Positions 59,221-64,000 of a stretch of 64,000 nucleotides of DNA are shown here, one piece after another. The stretch is taken from positions 310,001 to 374,000 of the forward strand of contig NZ_CP012185.1 in the NCBI RefSeq assembly GCF_001420995.1. Reading direction: 5' to 3'. The number at the start of each line of letters is the position of its first letter. Positions within the stretch are counted from its first letter, which is position 1. Below the pieces are notes generated by a model. The model did not search any database, was not told the DNA's origin, and worked only from the letters and a program-made list of their open reading frames with translations. The stretch is from Pseudonocardia sp. EC080619-01 (GTDB taxonomy: Bacteria; Actinomycetota; Actinomycetes; Mycobacteriales; Pseudonocardiaceae). A program made the position numbers and the translations under genes.

Positions 59221-60318
59221 GTGTCTGGAGAGGGTACGTGGGTCGGGCTCGACGTTCACGCTCGTTCGGTGGTCGGCTCGGCCATCGATGAGACCAGCGG
59301 CGAGATCAGTACGAGAAGGCTCGGGCCGCGGACCGCGCAGATCACCGAGTGGGTCTGCAGTCACCCGGGCCCGGTGATGGCCTGCTATGAGGCCGGCCCG
59401 ACCGAGTTCGGCCTGGCCAGGGCTCTGGCCGCGTCCGGGATCGCCTGTGAGGTGGTGGCGCCGTCGAAGCTGGAACGCCCGGCCGGTGACAAGGTCAAGA
59501 CCGATCGACGTGACGCCGAGCGGCTGGCACGGTTGTTGCGGATCGGGGAGCTGCCCGGGGTGCGGGTGCCGACCGAGGCCGAGGAGGCTGCGCGGGATCT
59601 GGTGCGGGCCCGCGAGGATGTCCGCACGGATGTGATGCGGGCCCGGCATCGGCTGTCGAAGTTGCTGCTGCGCCAGGGGCTGGTCTGGGACGCCACGGCC
59701 TGGACCGGGGCGCACGAGCAGTGGCTGCGCGGCCAGCGGTTCGACCACCGCGGAGTGGCGCTGGCCTTCGACGAGGCCCTGGACGCGGTGTTCACCATCG
59801 GGGCCCGCCGGGACCGGCTCGACGCCGCGATCGTCGACATGGCCGAGACCGCTGCGTTGGCCGGGTCGGTGGGGCGGCTGCGGTGCCTGCGCGGGGTCTC
59901 CACCTTGACCGCGGTCGGGCTGTGTGTCGAGGTCGCCGACTGGCACCGGTTCACCGGCGCCACGATCGGTTCCTACCTGGGCCTGGTGGGCTCCGAAGCC
60001 TCGTCGGGGGCGCGTCGGGTCCAGGGCGGGATCACCAAGACCGGTAACTCTCATGCCCGCCGGCTGCTGGTCGAAGCCGCCTGGCATCACCGTCGTCAGT
60101 TACGACCCAGCCGGGAACGAGCTCGACGTGGCCAGGGGCAACCCGTTGTCGTGCGGGCTCGCGCCGAGGCCGGGAACCGGCGCCTGCATCAGCGGTGGGC
60201 CCGATTCGACCAGCGCAACAAGCGGCCCACGATCTCCGCGGTCGCCGTCGCTCGTGAGCTGGCCGGCTGGTGCTGGAGCTTGGCTGTGCTCGACGATCCG
60301 CACGCCGCGCCACGCTGA
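59221..60318 (+). CDS. IS110-family recombinase (transposase), intact
   Basis: GTG 59221 follows GGGAGGCGCCG. The 365-residue protein has the DEDD/RuvC-like N-terminal domain (WVGLDVHARSVVGSAIDE, CYEAGPTEFGLARALAASG, KVKTDRRDAERLARLLRIG). The C-terminal Tnp domain contains the Ser-containing segment GSEASSGARRVQGGITKTG. All key regions are present and in frame, so the element may be active. It lies between the TetR gene and an IS481 element. Confidence 0.9.
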   Translation: MSGEGTWVGLDVHARSVVGSAIDETSGEISTRRLGPRTAQITEWVCSHPGPVMACYEAGPTEFGLARALAASGIACEVVAPSKLERPAGDKVKTDRRDAERLARLLRIGELPGVRVPTEAEEAARDLVRAREDVRTDVMRARHRLSKLLLRQGLVWDATAWTGAHEQWLRGQRFDHRGVALAFDEALDAVFTIGARRDRLDAAIVDMAETAALAGSVGRLRCLRGVSTLTAVGLCVEVADWHRFTGATIGSYLGLVGSEASSGARRVQGGITKTGNSHARRLLVEAAWHHRRQLRPSRERARRGQGQPVVVRARAEAGNRRLHQRWARFDQRNKRPTISAVAVARELAGWCWSLAVLDDPHAAPR

Positions 60319-60639
60319 CTTGCCGACTCCATAGACCCCGGCGGGGCTGGGCGCGAGCAGGCGAGTGCGAGGAGCGACCCGCGATACACCTATGAGCAGC
60401 TCAGCCCGTGGTGATCACCGCGGAGCGGGGTCACGCTCGACTCTAGAGTCGCGGACTGCTCCCGACGGATATCCGGTCATGCGGTAACCAACCCGCGCAT
60501 ATCAGTCTGACCGCGCGTCGACACGACATGCCTCCAGCAGCCCGGCCCCGCCGGACCCATAACGCTCTGACCAGTCACGATGCCCGACATCGAGGCGGGC
60601 TCGTGCTGCCCACTTGACAGGAAGAGCCTCCATATCAGG
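60319..60639. other. Non-coding stretch between IS110 and IS481
   Basis: No gene is seen. It presumably contains the right end of the IS110-type element. The segment CTTGACAGGAAGAGCCTCCA at 60613-60632, next to the IS481 left end, resembles the TTGACA-containing sequence after the other IS110 gene (near 63150), so it may be the end of this or a lost IS110 copy. Confidence 0.4.
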
Positions 60640-61755
60640 TGTACTGACCGGAGACGTTGGTCGAGTTCGTGTGATGAGACGACCTGACTGGTCTTGAACG
60701 GGGAGGACCTCCCGTGGTTGGTGTGGAGCTGTCTGACGGCATCCATCCCCGACCACCGGAGGTCCTCGTGGTCCACGCTAATGCCCCACTCACAGAACGG
60801 GGCCGATTGCGCCTGGCGCGCCTGATAGTCGAGGGCGGCGTGTCGGTCGCTCAGGCCGCTGCACGGTTCCAGGTCTCGTGGCCGACCGCGAAACGCTGGG
60901 CCGACCGTTACCGCCTCGACGGAGCGGCGGGTATGGCCGATCGGTCCAGCCGACCGCACCACTGCCCGCGGGCGACGCCGGCACCGGTCGTGCGCCGGAT
61001 CGTGCACCTGCGCTGGAAGAAACGTCTGGGCCCGGTCCAGATCGCCGACCGCGTCGGAGCCGCCCCATCGACGGTGCACCGGGTGCTGGTGCGGTGTCGG
61101 ATCAATCGCCTCGCTCATGTCGACCGGGCGACCGGGGAGCCGGTGCGCCGCTATGAGCACCCTGCACCCGGGGACCTGCTGCATGTGGATGTGAAGAAGT
61201 TGGGCAACATCCCCGACGGCGGTGGCTGGCGCTATGTCGGGCGCGCCCAGGGCGATCTGAACCGGGCGGCGACACCGGGCAAACCCCGCAACCGCCATCA
61301 CAACCCGAGAATGGGCACGGCGTTCGTGCACACCGTCCTCGACGATCACTCCCGTCTGGCCTACGCCGAGATCCACGACGACGAGACCGCCGCCACCGCG
61401 ATCGCCGTGCTGGGTCGCGCCGTCGACTGGTTCGCTGCCCGTGGTGTCACCGTCTGCCGGGTCCTGTCGGACAACGGATCGGCCTACCGCTCCCACGCCT
61501 GGCGCGACACCTGCCACGAGCTGGGGATCACCCCGAAACGCACCCGGCCCTACCGCCCTCAGACCAACGGCAAGATCGAACGGTTCCACCGCACCCTGGC
61601 CGACGGGTGGGCTTTCGCCCGGCTCTACACCGGCGAGTCGCAACGGCGGAAAGCGCTACCCGGCTGGCTGCACGAGTACAACCATCACCGACCCCACACC
61701 GCTATCGGCGGTCTCCCACCGATCCGCAGGTTGACCAACCTGTCCGGTCAGTACA
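60640..61755 (+). mobile_element. IS481-family insertion sequence
   Basis: The terminal inverted repeats are TGTACTGACCGGAGACGTTG at 60640 and the inverse of TGTACTGACCGGACAGGTTG ending at 61755. One transposase gene fills the 1.1-kb element. The right flank is GCTAGA, matching the NCTAGN target of this family. The left flank is ATCAGG, so no target duplication remains. Confidence 0.85.
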
Positions 61756-61760
61756 GCTAG
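60768..61760 (+). CDS. IS481-family transposase
   Basis: GTG 60768 follows GGAGGTCCTC. The 330-residue protein has an N-terminal HTH (GVSVAQAAARFQVSWPTAKR) and a DDE integrase core: Asp in GDLLHVDVKKLG, Asp in VCRVLSDNGSAYRSHAW, and Glu in PQTNGKIERFHRTL. It ends ...NLSGQYS. The stop codon (TAG, 61758-61760) lies just outside the terminal repeat and comes from the flanking CTAG target. It appears intact. Confidence 0.9.
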   Translation: MVHANAPLTERGRLRLARLIVEGGVSVAQAAARFQVSWPTAKRWADRYRLDGAAGMADRSSRPHHCPRATPAPVVRRIVHLRWKKRLGPVQIADRVGAAPSTVHRVLVRCRINRLAHVDRATGEPVRRYEHPAPGDLLHVDVKKLGNIPDGGGWRYVGRAQGDLNRAATPGKPRNRHHNPRMGTAFVHTVLDDHSRLAYAEIHDDETAATAIAVLGRAVDWFAARGVTVCRVLSDNGSAYRSHAWRDTCHELGITPKRTRPYRPQTNGKIERFHRTLADGWAFARLYTGESQRRKALPGWLHEYNHHRPHTAIGGLPPIRRLTNLSGQYS

Positions 61761-62249
61761 ACGAGCCCGGTCGCCGTGGCGCAGCCCCCGTGTTGGGCGA
61801 GCCCGCGCCCCGCCGGGGATCGAGCCGCGGAGACCGATCATCGAGGCCTGGCTGGCGGCCGACCGCGCGGCTCCCACAGGGCCATACCGCGCGGCGGGTC
61901 TGGCAGCGCGCCTGGGCTCCGAGCACGACGCGACGCTTGCGCTGCAACGTCGACGCTGCCGCCACACCGGCACCGGGGCACGAACAGCCGCGCCGGCGCA
62001 GCATGCGGAACGCCGTAGCCATGCGAAGAAGAAATCTCGGCAAGCCGCTCCGAGGACGCCGCCTCGACCCCACCTCGTACTGCTCGAGTCAGGTAGAGAC
62101 GCCCCGCAGGTCGATCGCGTAGGCCTGCAGCGCATTCGGCGACGCGGGACTGTCCCGATCTCCGGTGTAACTTAGACCGGGCGTAGGTGGCTCGCCGTCT
62201 CACCAACGCCTGGACCAGGGCCTGGGGCCACACGGTGGTGATCGAGTCC
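61761..62249. other. Stretch without a recognisable gene
   Basis: Only overlapping low-quality frames are present and none has a plausible start plus a family match. It probably contains decayed IS sequence between the IS481 right end and the IS256 remnant. Confidence 0.4.
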
Positions 62250-62595
62250 GGGATTGCTGCTCCTCCCACCGAACCGCGGCGCCGCTGATGTGTGGTCTGC
62301 GACGGCCTCAAACTCCGACCACGCGTTTCGTGCCCTTCCTCGACTACGACGTCGAGGTCCGCCGCGTCGTCTGCTCCACGAACGCGATCGAGTCGCTCAA
62401 CGCCCGCTACCGCCGCGCGATCAAGGCCCGCGGGCACTTCCCCACTGAGCAGCCGCGCCCAAGTGTCTCTACCTGGTCACCCGCTCGCTGGACCCGACGG
62501 GGAAGGGTCGAACGAGGTGGGCGATGCGCTGGAAGCCCGCCCTGAACGCCTTCGCGATCACCTTCGAAGACCGTATCGTCCCCAGCGCCACCTGA
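62250..62595 (+). pseudogene. IS256-family transposase, C-terminal remnant
   Basis: The frame reads FVPFLDYDVEVRRVVCSTNA then IESLNARYRRAIKARGHFPT, the typical IS256 C-terminal motif. A small disruption after EQ shifts the frame to KCLYLVTRSLDPTGKGRTRW and ITFEDRIVPS with a stop at 62593-62595. The N-terminal part is absent. Together with the inverted N-terminal remnant at 50320-50647 it brackets the catabolic operon. Confidence 0.8.
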
Positions 62596-62961
62596 TCACC
62601 ATCCACGCCAGTTACACCGTTGATCGGACAGCCCCCTCGCGCCGGCTGTAAAAGCGTGTTGTAAAGGCGGCGACTTTTCGGGTGACCACGAGTGTGCCAG
62701 TCCTTGTCGGTTCGTTCATTGTCAGCCGGTCGGTCCGCGGGTGATCAGGGGGCGACGTCCGCGGGGTGGAAGTGTCGCACAACTGCGGCTCCTCGCTCCA
62801 CGGTCGAGAAGTCGACGGATCTTCTGTGGTGTGCGCGGTTCATGCCCGGTGGGCTGGGTAGTCGGGGACGTCGTCGACCAAGCACTGCATCACGCGGAGA
62901 ATGTTAACGGCCTGATCTGATCGGTGAGGCGTTTCAGGGTTAGGCGGATCCAGGGGCGGAT
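62596..62961. other. Stretch without a recognisable gene
   Basis: It contains no supported coding frame. It separates the IS256 remnant from the IS30 remnant and presumably includes their non-coding ends. Confidence 0.4.
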
Positions 62962-63157
62962 TCAACCGATCGTCGCAACACCGCTTCTGTCGGCGGAATA
63001 TAGCACTTCGTGGAGTGCTTCGCGAGGGGTATTCCAGATGAGCGTCTTTCGCGGTCGGGTATTCAACGAATGTGCTACAGCGGCCAGTTCAGTCGGTCCG
63101 TACCGGGACAAGTCGGTGCCCTTAGGAAAGTACTGGCGGAGTAGGCCGTTGGACGCT
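62962..63157 (-). pseudogene. IS30-family transposase, C-terminal remnant
   Basis: The minus-strand frame reads NGLLRQYFPKGTDLSRYG then LNTRPRKTLIWNTPREALHE, the characteristic C-terminus of IS30 transposases, and stops at 62962. Upstream of NGLLRQYF the frame runs into IS110-type DNA at about 63155, so the insertion of that element cut the gene. Confidence 0.82.
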
Positions 63158-63167
63158 CCTATGTTTG

Positions 63168-64000
63168 TCAAGGGCGCTCGGGCTCTGTGGTGGGTCGGGT
63201 GGCGGCCTGGATGCGTCGATAGAGCCGGCGTGCGAGGGCCCGTTTGAGGGACCGACGGATGTCGCGGTGAGTCTTGCCGCGAGCGGTCGCTGCGGCGTGA
63301 TAGGCGCGGGTTTCGGGGTGGCATCGAACGCGGGTGATGGCCACCGTGTGCAACGCTCGGTTGAGGTCGCGGTCGCCTCCACGGTTGAGCCGGTGGCGGA
63401 TGCGTTGTCCACTGCTGGCCTCGAGCGGGGAGACTCCGGCCAGTGCTGCGAAGGCGGCTTCGTCGCGGACCCGACCGCGGTGCGACCAGGACACCAGCAG
63501 TTGCGCCGCGACGACGGGCCCGACTCCTGGCTCGGCGAGCAGCGCCGACCCGGCAGGGTGCTGGGCGACCAGTGCGGCAAGCTCGGGATCTAGCTCATCG
63601 GTCTGGTGCTGGAGGAACCGAATCCTGGCTGCTATCGAGCGCAGCGTCGAGATCGTCACCCGATGCTCGATCTCTGCGGCCGCGGGTGTCTGCAGTGCCT
63701 CGATGCGAACGAGCTGGCGAGCCAGGGACAGCCCACGCAGCTGAGCCCGCAGGTGCTCGGGAGCGACGACGATCAGGCTCTTGAGCTCGTTGATCGCCTT
63801 CGTCCGACTCACGAGGACCCCGGCCCTGGTTGCTAGGACCATCCGCAATGCCGCGCGCAGCCCTCTGGCCCTGGGCAGGGCCTGGAACTCCCGGGAGAGG
63901 GCTTCCCGGGCGGCGCGCACGGCGTCGATGTGGTCGTTCTTCGCGCCGCGGGCACGCTTGACTGCACCGACCTCGACAACTGTCTCCCCGGCCTCGACCA
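63168..64000 (-). CDS. IS110-family recombinase (partial, runs off the window)
   Basis: The frame is open from the window end to a TGA at 63168-63170. It reads ...ARGAKNDHIDAVRAAREALS (DEDD domain end), then the helical region TRAGVLVSRTKAINELKSLI and the C-terminal Tnp part LLAEPGVGPVVAAQLLVSWS with GVSPLEASSGQRIRHRLNRG and its conserved Ser. The 5' end is outside. It is a different subgroup from the copy at 59221. Its right end lies near 63155, inside the IS30 gene. Confidence 0.88.
   Translation of the reverse strand, partial: VEAGETVVEVGAVKRARGAKNDHIDAVRAAREALSREFQALPRARGLRAALRMVLATRAGVLVSRTKAINELKSLIVVAPEHLRAQLRGLSLARQLVRIEALQTPAAAEIEHRVTISTLRSIAARIRFLQHQTDELDPELAALVAQHPAGSALLAEPGVGPVVAAQLLVSWSHRGRVRDEAAFAALAGVSPLEASSGQRIRHRLNRGGDRDLNRALHTVAITRVRCHPETRAYHAAATARGKTHRDIRRSLKRALARRLYRRIQAATRPTTEPERP

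Overview
The window is uniformly GC-rich DNA with GTG starts, GTGA/ATGA stop-start overlaps and actinobacterial gene families (SCO6880, EspR-like, Rpf, MAB_1171c). It most likely comes from a Pseudonocardia-like actinomycete. The content is that of a conjugative plasmid or integrative conjugative element joined to an IS-rich metabolic island. No rRNA or tRNA gene was seen.

Positions 1-5.1 kb hold small plasmid-type genes: acidic orphan proteins, a frameshifted dprA and a zinc-ribbon protein. They lie among unusual DNA structures. Two ~364-bp long-inverted-repeat elements each end on the ribosome-binding site of a small gene, and a 32-bp tandem repeat array resembles iterons. Positions 5.5-9.8 kb encode a MobF (TrwC/TraI-like) relaxase-helicase on the plus strand, with a possible oriT just upstream.

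Positions 39.8-9.9 kb form one long minus-strand conjugation operon. In transcription order it encodes a VirB8/TcpC-like protein, a ParA-type ATPase, a GH16 glycoside hydrolase, an Rpf-domain protein, a trypsin-like protease and a second (degenerate) ParA-like protein. These are followed by small membrane proteins, a VirB6-like protein, an SCO6880 protein, a VirB4-like ATPase, an NlpC/P60 lytic enzyme, a J-domain protein, two broken genes, a VirD4-type coupling protein and three unknown proteins. The Rpf gene is cut twice, 48 bp apart, by two related elements (26205-29658 and 29709-33851), each carrying a pair of tyrosine recombinases. Removing both restores an in-frame 830-residue protein with a complete Rpf domain.

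Positions 40.1-45.0 kb carry two EspR-like regulators, an amidohydrolase, an ImmA/IrrE-type metallopeptidase and a MAB_1171c-type membrane protein. Positions 45.1-48.4 kb carry a serine-recombinase operon, a possible res-like inverted repeat and a degenerate integrase-like gene.

Positions 48.6-64 kb are an IS-rich island around an intact catabolic operon (51.5-58.8 kb). The operon has an AroQ-like protein lacking the usual catalytic Tyr, an FAD oxidase, a fumarylacetoacetase-family hydrolase, a glycine-betaine-type ABC importer, an SDR dehydrogenase and a divergent TetR regulator. It is bracketed by two decayed IS256-family fragments in inverted orientation, suggesting an old composite transposon. 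Other insertions are an IS1182-like element with perfect 24-bp ends, two IS110-type genes, an IS481 element and an IS30 remnant.
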